DNA of 64,000 bases from Maribacter antarcticus DSM 21422. GTDB lineage: Bacteria > Bacteroidota > Bacteroidia > Flavobacteriales > Flavobacteriaceae. Every line of letters starts with the position of its first letter. Position 1 is the first letter of the stretch. The notes under the pieces were generated by a model. It was not told the DNA's origin. It was given only the letters and a program-made list of their open reading frames with translations, and searched no databases. The position numbers and the translations under genes are program-made. The stretch is from contig NZ_JHZC01000007.1 in the NCBI RefSeq assembly GCF_000621125.1, forward strand, positions 62,001 through 126,000, given 5' to 3'. Positions 37,942-46,266 of this stretch are shown in pieces.

Positions 37942-38388
37942 CTATGCCCCATTTTTAATCATTGCTATATGCGGTATACCATCTTCTAAATATCCTTCTC
38001 CAAGTTCTTTAAAGCCTAATTTATTATAGAAATGTTTTAAATATTCCTGAGCTGATATTTTAATAGTCTCTTCTTTCAAATGTTCCTTAACCGCTTCTAT
38101 AGAAGCTTCCATTATTACTTTTCCATAACCATATCGTCTTTCTTCTTTGGCAACAACCACTCTTCCAATACTGGCATTATCATAATATAAACCCGCTGCA
38201 AAAATACGTGTATAGGCTACTATTTTAGCATTATTAGTTCCTATAACATGTAATGCCTTTTTATCCTTATCATCTACATCTTGATAAACACAGTCCTGTT
38301 CTACTACAAAAACTTCAGCACGCAGCCGAAGAATGTTATAGAGTTCTGTTGTGTTAAGTTCCTCAAACCTTTTTACCGTTATGTTCAT
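37942..38388 (-). CDS. elaA: ElaA-type GNAT acetyltransferase
   Basis: 148 residues matching the ElaA branch of GNAT N-acetyltransferases. The N-terminal half has LRLRAEVFVVEQDCVYQDVD (written here only to residue about 42), followed by the acetyl-CoA-binding IGRVVVAKEERRYGYGKVIM, a Q/RxxGxG/A-like loop, and AQEYLKHFYNKLGF near the end. The substrate is unknown. It begins 2 bases after the stop of the broken cation-efflux gene on the same strand, so it was part of that transcription unit and now probably depends on the same promoter. Confidence 0.85.
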   Translation of the reverse strand: MNITVKRFEELNTTELYNILRLRAEVFVVEQDCVYQDVDDKDKKALHVIGTNNAKIVAYTRIFAAGLYYDNASIGRVVVAKEERRYGYGKVIMEASIEAVKEHLKEETIKISAQEYLKHFYNKLGFKELGEGYLEDGIPHIAMIKNGA

Positions 38389-38390
38389 GT

Positions 38391-39292
38391 CTAATCCTGT
38401 ACAATTATCTGTTTACTGCCACATTTTCCAAATTCTGGTTGAATATTTACGTAATTAATACCGTGGTTATGGAACAAGTCTTTTTCAATTTCTTCCAAAA
38501 TAACATCAAAACGTGACAAGCGTATATTCTCTTTAAAATCTATATGCGCCTCTAAATGTAATTCGTCCTCGTTTAATAGCCAAATATGAACATGACGTAC
38601 ATTCTTAACTGGCACTATCTTCTTTATTGTTTCTACTATTTCTTGTTTTTAAATGGTGTTAGGTGTAAATAACATCCATACCCCGGTAGAATCCTTTAGC
38701 AAATCATATCCCATAAAAATCAAATAAATAGCAATTGCTAGCGCTAAAAGAGCCTATACCATTTAAAAAACATCATTAAAAGACCGACTATCAATACCGC
38801 TACAGATGCCATTATATCGGATAATAAATGCAAATAAACAGATTTCATATTACTATTAGCATCTTTCTTTAGCAACAGAACCCTGAATCCATTGCCTACA
38901 ATAACAACTAAAGATAACCAGATAACTAAATTTGACTCTATTTCTTGTGGATTTATAAACCGTACTACTACCTTTTTTATCAATATAAGAGCTACAACGA
39001 TTAAGGAAGAGGTATTAACAAAAGCAGTAATAATTTCTACGCGTTTATATACAAAAGTCTTATTGGTAGAAGCTTTCCTTCTAGATAGTACGGTCGCTAT
39101 ATAGCTGAAAATAAACGAAATAACATCACTAAAATTATGAAGTGCATCCGAAAGCAGAGAAGGATTCCCGGATAGGAGCCCTCCTATAACTTGAGCCACA
39201 GTGATAACTATAGTCAGTAAAATGGAAATAATAAAACTTTAGCCTCTTAAATCGGGGTGTGAATGACTTTTATTTGAATGAAAATGTTTCAT
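38391..39292 (-). pseudogene. Broken cation diffusion facilitator (CzcD/ZitB-like efflux)
   Basis: The minus strand encodes about 300 residues of a CDF transporter. The histidine-rich start MKHFHSNKSHSHPD leads into the helix with DALHNFSDV, the metal-site helix, then further membrane spans, and the cytoplasmic metal-binding tail VRHVHIWLLNEDELHLEAHIDF. Lesions: in-frame TAA at 39239-39241 after residue 17, a frameshift near 38755 (after MMFFKWY), and another TAA at 38649-38651. Between these points the sequence is otherwise good family sequence, for example LALAIAIYLILMGYDLLKDS. Loss of zinc or cobalt efflux by this protein is expected unless a second copy exists. Confidence 0.88.
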
Positions 39293-39709
39293 TCTTTTTA
39301 AATAAAACTACATTTATTGATATATATCTTAGCTATAATCTTTAAAGGTATTGTTCGCTACAATTTGTACCTGAGCTATTTTAACACCTAGTCGTGTTTC
39401 AAAAATTAGTAGAGATACATAGGAGTATAAAACAAAAGTCTATTTTCTTTTGATTCTAAATAACCATGCAACTGGGTGTTATTACCTACTATATATTTTC
39501 ATACACATAACTCATAATCTTTAATTCCATCAGCGGTTACAACGCTAGGTATAGTTTACTTACTTTAAAAAATAGATTTTTAAATATTTTTCCTAATGAA
39601 GAGACATTATTAGGCGTCAAAAACAGTAACAATATCAAAAGTCTATTGCATGTGTAATTTATACTTGAACTGGTAGGTAGTACTTTTTCTAAGTTTAAAT
39701 ACATTTCAT
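39293..39709. other. AT-rich spacer between the CDF remnant and rpiB
   Basis: 417 bases with no recognisable gene. A 55-codon frame at 39537-39704 (minus) has no family resemblance and is not called. No strong hairpin seen. Confidence 0.45.
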
Positions 39710-40141
39710 TTAAACACAGGATATTTTTTCTATACGCCTTTCGTGTCTTCCACCTTCAAATGACGTATTGAGAAAAGTAGTAACCATTTCAAGCGCTTGA
39801 GGCAAAGAAATAAACCGTGCTGGTAAGCTTAAAATATTAGCATCATTGTGAGCGCGTGCTAGTTCTACTATTTCGGTTGTCCAACATAATGCAGCGCGTA
39901 CTTTTTGATGTTTATTAGCCGTCATAGAAGCTCCATTACCACTACCACATATAATAATACCAAAATCTACCTTTGAATCTTCAACATCTTTAGCGACAGG
40001 GTGAACAAAATCTGGATAATCTACACTATCCGATCCATCAGTACCATAATTTGTTATTGCTATGTCTTTGGATTTGAGTAACCCTATTACCGCTAATTTA
40101 TATTCGGTGCCAGCATGGTCATTACCTATAGCTATTTTCAT
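39710..40141 (-). CDS. rpiB: Ribose-5-phosphate isomerase B
   Basis: 143 residues, typical for the RpiB/LacAB family that interconverts ribose 5-phosphate and ribulose 5-phosphate in the pentose phosphate pathway. The phosphate-binding start IAIGNDHAGTEYK is at about 3-15, the catalytic cysteine in IICGSGNGASM (about residue 67), and NDANILSLPARF lies at 109-120. Cytoplasmic. It has a good predicted promoter upstream (40183-40210) and is divergent from rnr. Confidence 0.93.
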   Translation of the reverse strand: MKIAIGNDHAGTEYKLAVIGLLKSKDIAITNYGTDGSDSVDYPDFVHPVAKDVEDSKVDFGIIICGSGNGASMTANKHQKVRAALCWTTEIVELARAHNDANILSLPARFISLPQALEMVTTFLNTSFEGGRHERRIEKISCV

Positions 40142-40182
40142 GTGCTAAGTTTTTAGATTATTAAGATAGGGGTCCTTACATA

Positions 40183-40210
40183 CAAATGTACGATATACCA
40201 TTGTTCACAA
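40183..40210 (-). promoter_or_regulatory. Predicted promoter of rpiB
   Basis: On the minus strand TTG (complement of 40208-40210) is separated by 17 bases from TACATTTG (complement of 40183-40190), a full match to the Bacteroidota -33/-7 pattern. The expected start of transcription lies about 35 bases before the ATG. Confidence 0.55.
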
Positions 40211-40430
40211 CAAGAAATCAACAATTCACAACATTATATTTATATTTAATTTTAAAGGTTGTTCATTAGTGCAGTAAAAAACGGGTTAAGTATGTTAACA
40301 TATGTTAATAAGTCTATATTATAAAATTTGCTAGTTAATATTCTATTCTGCTTACTTTTTTTACACAGTATAAACTAAATTTGTTTTAAGAACTAGTCAA
40401 GTAGTTTTAAAGAAAAAAATAGGCTTAGTG

Positions 40431-40469
40431 AACATAAAATTCTAATAAACTTATTAATAATTTTATGTT
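40431..40469. repeat. Nested AT-rich palindrome (hairpin/cruciform former)
   Basis: Outer arms 40431-40441 and 40459-40469 are perfect complements over 11 bases. Inner arms 40443-40448 and 40451-40456 are perfect over 6 bases with a two-base loop. Only one and two bases bulge between the two stems. Confidence 0.7.
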
Positions 40470-40767
40470 TAAATAGGTTATCAACCGCTACTGATAACTT
40501 TATTAAATTTCTGATTATCAAACTATCTTATGACTTATGGTCTGTGAACAAGTATTGGTATCTCATAAAATCAAGTAAACCCATTTTTAGTTATACCTGC
40601 TATTAACATGCTATAATAAACATCAATAATTTATATAAAATTTAAAAGAAATGGAACAATATGATATTACTGTTGATAAACTTTAAAATAATTATAATAC
40701 AAGCTTAAAATGACTTAACAATGGTAGTGGAATATAATTCGTAATTTTCCAACAAATTAAAATTTTA

Positions 40768-42951
40768 ATGTCGAATAGAAATAAGAAGGCGAGAAATCAT
40801 AAAACAAACGAAATTACTAAGGGTATCTTTACAGTTTTAGAAAAGGAACCAAATAATACTTTTAATTATAAGCAAATTGCAGCAAAAATTGGTATTACAG
40901 ATACTAATGATAGAAATACCCTAATAAAAAGATTGGTTCAGTTAAAGGAAAAAAGGCGCATAACGGAGGTAGATAGAGGGAACTACCAGATGCTTGAGGA
41001 TACGAAAACATACCACCAAGGTAAAGTAGATATAACGGGTAGAGGAAATGCCTATATAGTGATAGAAGGTATGGATGGTGACGTCTTTGTTCCTAATAAT
41101 AAGATCAATAAAGCATTTCATAAGGATGTCGTTGAAGTGTTTATATATCCTAGAAAAAAAGGTAAGAAGCTAGAAGGCGAAGTTCATAAAGTAATAGAGC
41201 GTAATAAAGTCACGTTTGTAGGTATTGTTGACATGCAGAAAACTTTTGCGTTCGTTAGACCAACTGATTTTAGAATGTACACCGATATTTTTGTTTCCAA
41301 TGATAAATTGAAGGAAGCAAAAGATGGAGATAAGGTCGTGGTAGAAATTACTGGTTGGCCGGATGATGTAGGCTCTCCTTTTGGTAAGGTTACGGAGGTT
41401 TTAGGTAAACCAGGTGAGCACAATACAGAAATACATTCTATACTAGCGGAATATGGGTTGCCCTATGAGTTTCCACTGGAAGTAGAACGTTTTGCAGATG
41501 ACTTGGATACAAGTATAAAACCAGAAGAAATTAGTAGACGAAGGGATATGCGTGAGGAGTTAACCTTTACTATAGATCCTAAAGATGCTAAAGATTTTGA
41601 TGATGCCCTCTCATTTCAAGAACTTGAAAATGGTAATTATCAAATTGGAGTTCATATTGCAGATGTTTCTCATTATCTTAAAGAGGATACGGTGCTAGAT
41701 GATGAAGCATACGCACGAGCGACCTCGGTATATTTAGTGGATCGTGTGGTACCTATGCTGCCAGAAGTGTTGTCTAACAATGCTTGTTCGTTACGCCCCA
41801 ACGAAGAAAAGTATACTTTTTCTGCCGTGTTTGAACTGGATAATAAGAGTAATGTTGTTGACCAATGGTACGGAAGAACTGTTATAAATTCAAACGAGCG
41901 ATTTGCTTATGAGGAAGCCCAATACATTATAGAAAAAGAGAATGGAAATATTCCTGGGGATATAAGTATTAGAGATAGTGCTTATAGCGTGGATGATACG
42001 GTAGTAACGGCAACGTTGACTATGAATAGGTTGGCGAAAATTATGCGTGCTAAACGGATGGATCAAGGTGCATTATCTTTTGATAAGGTAGAGGTTCGTT
42101 TTAATTTAAATAGTGATAATGAACCTGTTGGTGTTTATTTCAAGGAAGCAAAGGATGCCAATAAGCTTATAGAGGAATTTATGTTACTTGCCAATAGAAA
42201 AGTGGCCGAGTTCATTGGAAAGCAAAAAAAGACTTTTGTGTATCGTATTCATGATGATCCTAACGAGGATAAGTTAATGGCTCTTAACGGTATTGTTTCT
42301 AGGTTTGGACATAAGCTAGATTTTAAAGATAAGAAATCAATTAGTGCATCTTTAAATAAGCTTTTAGACGACGTAAAAGGGAAAAAGGAACAGAACTTAG
42401 TAGATACTCTTACCATACGCAGTATGAGTAAAGCGGTGTATACTGTAGATAATATTGGACATTATGGGTTAGCATTTGATTATTATAGTCATTTTACCTC
42501 GCCGATACGGAGGTACCCAGATGTAATGGTGCATCGATTGTTGCAACATTATTTAGATGGAGGTAGTAGTGTGAAGTCAGAACCACTGGAGCAGAAATGT
42601 AGGCATTCTTCAGACATGGAAGGTCTTGCAGCAAGCGCGGAGCGTGATTCTGTAAAATACATGCAAATTAAATTTATGCAGGACCATGAGGACAAGGAAT
42701 TTATAGGTGTTATTAGTGGTGTTACAGAATGGGGTGTATATGTAGAAATAATAGAGAACAAGTGTGAGGGAATGGTTCGTATAAGTGATATCAAAGGAGA
42801 TTATTATATATTTGATGCGAAAGAATATGCTATCGTAGGAGAGCGTACTAAGAAAATATACCAACTTGGAGACGAGGTAATTGTAATGGTAAAAAATAGC
42901 GATTTAATAAAACGACATCTAGATTTTGCTTTATTGGGCAAAAACGAATAG
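40768..42951 (+). CDS. rnr: Ribonuclease R (RNB-family 3'-5' exoribonuclease)
   Basis: 727 residues. Winged-helix N-terminus (about 10-70), two cold-shock/OB domains (about 85-235), the RNB catalytic domain (about 265-610) with DPKDAKDFDDALS carrying the Mg2+ aspartates (near 271-283) and YSHFTSPIRRYPDVMVHRLL near 573-592, and a C-terminal S1 domain (about 645-725). It degrades structured RNA in the cytoplasm. The basic tail common in gamma-proteobacterial enzymes is absent. The leader is unusually long and AT-rich. A GIN-head protein gene follows after 101 bases. Confidence 0.97.
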   Translation: MSNRNKKARNHKTNEITKGIFTVLEKEPNNTFNYKQIAAKIGITDTNDRNTLIKRLVQLKEKRRITEVDRGNYQMLEDTKTYHQGKVDITGRGNAYIVIEGMDGDVFVPNNKINKAFHKDVVEVFIYPRKKGKKLEGEVHKVIERNKVTFVGIVDMQKTFAFVRPTDFRMYTDIFVSNDKLKEAKDGDKVVVEITGWPDDVGSPFGKVTEVLGKPGEHNTEIHSILAEYGLPYEFPLEVERFADDLDTSIKPEEISRRRDMREELTFTIDPKDAKDFDDALSFQELENGNYQIGVHIADVSHYLKEDTVLDDEAYARATSVYLVDRVVPMLPEVLSNNACSLRPNEEKYTFSAVFELDNKSNVVDQWYGRTVINSNERFAYEEAQYIIEKENGNIPGDISIRDSAYSVDDTVVTATLTMNRLAKIMRAKRMDQGALSFDKVEVRFNLNSDNEPVGVYFKEAKDANKLIEEFMLLANRKVAEFIGKQKKTFVYRIHDDPNEDKLMALNGIVSRFGHKLDFKDKKSISASLNKLLDDVKGKKEQNLVDTLTIRSMSKAVYTVDNIGHYGLAFDYYSHFTSPIRRYPDVMVHRLLQHYLDGGSSVKSEPLEQKCRHSSDMEGLAASAERDSVKYMQIKFMQDHEDKEFIGVISGVTEWGVYVEIIENKCEGMVRISDIKGDYYIFDAKEYAIVGERTKKIYQLGDEVIVMVKNSDLIKRHLDFALLGKNE

Positions 42952-43052
42952 TAGGTATTGAAACAGAATTTGACGTAAAGGCGTGTAGTAAAGAACTAGG
43001 GTTGTCAAACGGCAATATTATCAAAGCACCGTTTCTCATGTAAACAAACAAA

Positions 43053-43730
43053 ATGAAACATTTTTTAATTCTGTTGTTGCTTATAGGATTTAAGTCCTCT
43101 ATTGCACAAGATAATAAGGTTACAAAGGTCTTGGATAATTTTAAAGAATTGAAAGGTTTTGATGGTTTATCTATTAACTTGATTAAATCTACAGTAAATA
43201 AAGCGGTAATTACTGGAGAAAGCACTGATAAGGTGGATATAGTTAATAATAAGGGAGTGCTTAAAGTTCGTATGCAATTAGGCAAAATCTTCAGTGGCTA
43301 TAAAACGTTCGTCGATATTTATTACACAAATAAATTAGTAGTTATTGATGTTAACGAGGATGCGTTTATACAAAGTGAAGACGAAATCAAACAAGATATA
43401 CTTGAACTAAAAGCACAGGAGGGCGGAGAAATTAAAATTAAAGCCTCCGTAGAGCAAATGTTGGTAAAGGCAGTATCTGGGGGGGTTATTCATACAACAG
43501 GAATGGCGAAGCTTCAAGATATTCAAATAAACACTGGTGGGGCGTATGAAGGGAAAGAGTTTAAAACTAAATTCACTACTATTAATGTAAATGCAGGAAG
43601 TAGAGCAAAAATTTATGCCAGTGATTACGTAAAGGTAAGTGTGAAGGCAGGTGGCGAAGTTCTCTTATATGGAAACCCTTCCAAGGTAGATGAGAAAACT
43701 GTGTTTGGAGGGAATATAAAAAGAATGTAA
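43053..43730 (+). CDS. Secreted head-GIN (DUF2807) domain protein
   Basis: 225 residues with a signal peptide ending SIAQ near residue 18. The rest is a repetitive right-handed beta structure of the DUF2807 (head GIN) family. It has the usual pattern of an N-terminal FDGLSINLIKST strand, then VKAVSGGVIHTTG, INVNAGSRAKIYASDYV and VSVKAGGEVLLYGNP rungs. Such proteins are common in Bacteroidota with no proven function; adhesive or structural surface roles are guessed. It ends 6 bases before the LysE-type gene, suggesting co-transcription. Confidence 0.85.
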   Translation: MKHFLILLLLIGFKSSIAQDNKVTKVLDNFKELKGFDGLSINLIKSTVNKAVITGESTDKVDIVNNKGVLKVRMQLGKIFSGYKTFVDIYYTNKLVVIDVNEDAFIQSEDEIKQDILELKAQEGGEIKIKASVEQMLVKAVSGGVIHTTGMAKLQDIQINTGGAYEGKEFKTKFTTINVNAGSRAKIYASDYVKVSVKAGGEVLLYGNPSKVDEKTVFGGNIKRM

Positions 43731-43736
43731 TAATTT

Positions 43737-44414
43737 ATGTTTGAAGACGTACAGGCTGCAATACCCTTAGGTTTCTTGTTAAGCTTTATGATTGGTCCTG
43801 TATTTTTTGTATTACTAGAGACCAGTGCAATTAAAGGTTTTAGAGCCGCATTGAGTTTTAATATTGGTGTAATCGTTGCCGACACTCTATTTATTTTAGC
43901 TGCTTATTTTAGCAGTTACCAATTGTTGGAAAATTTAAGCAATCAACCAGGTCTATACGTCTTTGGTGGTGCCATTCTTTCGGTATATGGGGTTACCACA
44001 TTTTTTAAACAAGGTGTAAAAGCAGATGCCAGTGCACCTATTAAAGTCACTAAGGGCGACTATTTAGAACTTTTTGTTAAAGGGTTTTTATTGAATTTTA
44101 TAAATATAGGAGTTCTTGTTTTTTGGTTAGGCGTTATAATTATTGTAGGACCTAGTTTAGATAATGAACCTGTAAGAATACGAGTCTTCTTTGGAACGAT
44201 GTTAATTGCTTATTTTACGACGGACCTATTTAAAATTTTGTTAGCGAAGCAGTTAAAGAGAAAGCTTACATATAATCGGATACGTATTGTAAAGAAAGGT
44301 GTGGGCGTTGTATTGGTCATATGTGGAATAGTACTTATCGTTAAAGGATTCCTTCCCAAGAATCAGTTTACCATAGAAAAAGGCATTGAGAAGATAGAAG
44401 GTATCAGAGACTAA
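43737..44414 (+). CDS. LysE/RhtB-family exporter
   Basis: 225 residues with about six transmembrane helices. The N-terminus IPLGFLLSFMIGPVFFVLLETS carries the family glycine-proline motif (about residues 8-29; key residues Gly20, Pro21), followed by FRAALSFNIGVIVADTLFI (key Asp near 48). Family members export amino acids such as lysine, threonine or homoserine lactone; the substrate here is unknown. It probably shares a transcript with the GIN-head gene and converges with the OmpH-like gene 47 bases downstream. Confidence 0.87.
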   Translation: MFEDVQAAIPLGFLLSFMIGPVFFVLLETSAIKGFRAALSFNIGVIVADTLFILAAYFSSYQLLENLSNQPGLYVFGGAILSVYGVTTFFKQGVKADASAPIKVTKGDYLELFVKGFLLNFINIGVLVFWLGVIIIVGPSLDNEPVRIRVFFGTMLIAYFTTDLFKILLAKQLKRKLTYNRIRIVKKGVGVVLVICGIVLIVKGFLPKNQFTIEKGIEKIEGIRD

Positions 44415-44415
44415 A

Positions 44416-44463
44416 AAACCCGGCACTTTGGCCAGGTTCTAGATTGCAAAACAATATTGTTTT
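44416..44463. terminator. Possible bidirectional terminator between convergent genes
   Basis: An ACCCGGC/GCCAGGT hairpin with one mismatch (about 44418-44437) is followed by the perfect palindrome AAAACAATATTGTTTT (44448-44463). It occupies the whole spacer between two converging stop codons. Confidence 0.4.
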
Positions 44464-44968
44464 ACTTTACGTATTTTGCATTAAGCATTGTAACTACGGC
44501 ATCTGTTAAATTGTTGGCATCTGTTCCGTAAAGAACGCTACCACCCTCACCACCGCCTAGAATGTAACTGTAACCGTTAGCTTTACCATAGGCTTCAATT
44601 TCCTTTTTAACGTTGCTGACAACGCTATCCATTTGGACTTGGCCTTCTGCTTGCAGTTGTTGGTCTTCTTGTTGGAGCTGCTGCCCAATGAATTGACCTT
44701 TTTGTTGGAATGCTGCATATTCGTCCTGAGCTTTTTGTTGCGGCATGCTTTGTGCCTTAGCTTGGAAGTCTTGAGCTTCAATTTGGAAAGCTTGAGAAAT
44801 ACTATCTCTTTTTTTTGTAAGCGCATCAGCTTTTACCTTGAAAGTTGCTTCAATATCAATTTTTTCTTGATATTCGTTCATTAACTTTACGTTATCAACG
44901 TATCCAATTTTTTCTTGTTGGCAGGCTACGATTGTTAAAACGGCCAAACCAAGGATAATTTTTTTCAT
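44462..44968 (-). CDS. OmpH/Skp-like periplasmic chaperone, lipoprotein
   Basis: 168 residues from ATG 44968; the longer frame begins eight codons upstream, but this start gives a normal signal. The lipobox is TIVAC (about Cys16). KIGYVDNVKLMNEYQ opens the OmpH domain, followed by a long glutamine/glutamate/lysine-rich coiled coil (about 38-120) and a hydrophobic end SYILGGGEGGSVLYG. Skp-type proteins bind unfolded outer-membrane proteins in the periplasm. Lipidation is a variation from the soluble E. coli Skp. A matching promoter lies just upstream (44990). Confidence 0.85.
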   Translation of the reverse strand: MKKIILGLAVLTIVACQQEKIGYVDNVKLMNEYQEKIDIEATFKVKADALTKKRDSISQAFQIEAQDFQAKAQSMPQQKAQDEYAAFQQKGQFIGQQLQQEDQQLQAEGQVQMDSVVSNVKKEIEAYGKANGYSYILGGGEGGSVLYGTDANNLTDAVVTMLNAKYVK

Positions 44969-44989
44969 TGTTTTTATTTTAATGTTGCG

Positions 44990-44997
44990 CAAAAGTA
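44990..44997 (-). promoter_or_regulatory. Predicted -7 element of the OmpH-like gene
   Basis: Complement reads TACTTTTG followed by CGC, an exact TAnnTTTG match, 22 bases before the start. No convincing -33 box. Confidence 0.4.
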
Positions 44998-45227
44998 ATA
45001 AAGGTTTTCAAATGCATTCGTTTTTTCTAAGTTTTTATACCCAATAGTGTTATTACGTTAAGTGAAAATTATATTATATTTGATTAACTGATAGTAAATT
45101 GGTTTTTGATCAGTTATTACTATCGTTTTATACCTCGTAAAAGTCGTTCTAAAGGAGTTTAAAAAGAATCACACAGATAACATAGGTATGCATCACACAA
45201 GGACAGGAAATAACTTGTAAATAAGAG

Positions 45228-46055
45228 TTATTGCTTTTTTAGAATATAAATGTGGGAGGAATACTCTTTAGAAGCTAATCCTTTCATATTTGATACAAAA
45301 CCGCGAAATAAAGCAGAAATATATTTATTTTTTCCGTGTTTGTATTTTTCTGAGAGAAGGGAGATATAAAACGCATCAAATAACATAGGCTTTGTTTGTG
45401 CTAATTCTAAACCGTGCGGAATCAATAGTTTTACTATTGATTCTTTACAAAAGTGCCAGAGATGTCTAGGAACGTCGAATGCCGCCCAATAGCCTTTGTA
45501 GTAGTGGGCATCATAAGATTTATAATTTGGTGCCGCCACAATTAGAAACCCTCCTTTTTTTAAAAGGCTTGTAATGTGGGTTAATTGATTATTTATATTT
45601 GGTAAATGTTCAAGTACATGCCAAAGGGTTATAATATCATAACTAGGGTTAGGTACTGCAGAAAGGTTTTCATAAAGAGATATCCCTTTTACGGTTGCAT
45701 TTGTCCTTGCCAAAGGGTTAGGCTCCACTCCTGTAATATCCCAATTGTCCTTCTGGGCGGCAACAAGAAAATCAGCAGTACCGGCACCTATATCTAATAG
45801 GGATCCTTTTGTAGGTAAAAGAGAAGTAAGTAGGTTAACTTTTCGCTTAATACTGTAGTTTTTTATAAGTATATAGAGTTTGTCAATGAGAGATTGCGAT
45901 TGGTCAGAATGTGAAATATAATTAACGCTTTGGTAATAGCTTGCTAGATTCTCCGGGATAGGGGAGGTAACAAGCATCTCGGTTGTAGGATCAAATAAAA
46001 CATCAAACTCTTCTTTGGTATAAAAATAGTCTTTAGATTTTAAATATGGTTTCAT
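45228..46055 (-). CDS. Class I SAM-dependent methyltransferase
   Basis: 275 residues. The SAM-binding motif I is SLLDIGAGTADFL (about 86-98), then VEPNPLAR (motif II) and ITLWHVLEHLPN (about 141-152), as in Methyltransf_23/UbiG-like enzymes. The N-terminal 70 residues include MLVTSPIPENLASYYQS, resembling methyltransferases that act on sugars, lipids or cell-wall precursors in Bacteroidota; the substrate is not predictable. It is in line with mnmG upstream on the same strand, but 211 bases and a parS-like site lie between. Confidence 0.85.
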   Translation of the reverse strand: MKPYLKSKDYFYTKEEFDVLFDPTTEMLVTSPIPENLASYYQSVNYISHSDQSQSLIDKLYILIKNYSIKRKVNLLTSLLPTKGSLLDIGAGTADFLVAAQKDNWDITGVEPNPLARTNATVKGISLYENLSAVPNPSYDIITLWHVLEHLPNINNQLTHITSLLKKGGFLIVAAPNYKSYDAHYYKGYWAAFDVPRHLWHFCKESIVKLLIPHGLELAQTKPMLFDAFYISLLSEKYKHGKNKYISALFRGFVSNMKGLASKEYSSHIYILKKQ

Positions 46056-46243
46056 TTAGATTTTAAAGATAAAAATAAAAGATGAACGAGTATAATGGTT
46101 TAATAGGTTTTGATTCTCAGTGGATTAAAATAGCCAACGGTTGCTTAATAATTTTGCTTATAGATATGCCATTTATATCAAAACGGACAATTACAAAACT
46201 AATCATAGTTTCATAAGGTTTCTGTATTGATTAGAGTTTAAAT

Positions 46244-46259
46244 TGTTCCACGTGGAACA
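46244..46259. other. parS-like centromere site 1 (ParB-binding palindrome)
   Basis: TGTTCCACGTGGAACA, a perfect 16-base palindrome matching the bacterial parS consensus TGTTnCACGTGnAACA. The symmetry extends to 24 bases (46240-46263). It is intergenic, just after the mnmG stop. An identical 16-mer lies at 48145-48160. Known ParB proteins nucleate at such sites to organise chromosome segregation. Confidence 0.8.
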
Positions 46260-46266
46260 ATTTTAA

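Larger units (their letters stand above)
40142..40767. other. Long AT-rich divergent spacer with nested palindromes
   Basis: 626 bases between rpiB and rnr. Besides the rpiB promoter it holds a large imperfect palindrome (40431-40469): 11-base arms AACATAAAATT and complement enclose a second perfect pair TAATAA-AC-TTATTA. Nearby is GTTATCA-N8-TGATAAC at 40477-40497. TTGTTCACA occurs at 40201-40209 and in the opposite orientation at 40543-40551, one mismatch from the DnaA-box pattern TTATnCACA. The features resemble an origin or a regulatory region, but neither is proven. Confidence 0.5.

Noticed and set aside
39537-39704. A 55-codon minus-strand frame with a hydrophobic middle
   Set aside because: No resemblance to any family, and the surrounding spacer is AT-rich with frequent chance frames.
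40376-40383. TAAATTTG as the rnr promoter
   Set aside because: It would leave a leader of about 380 bases and has no TTG at -33; AT-rich DNA produces such matches by chance.
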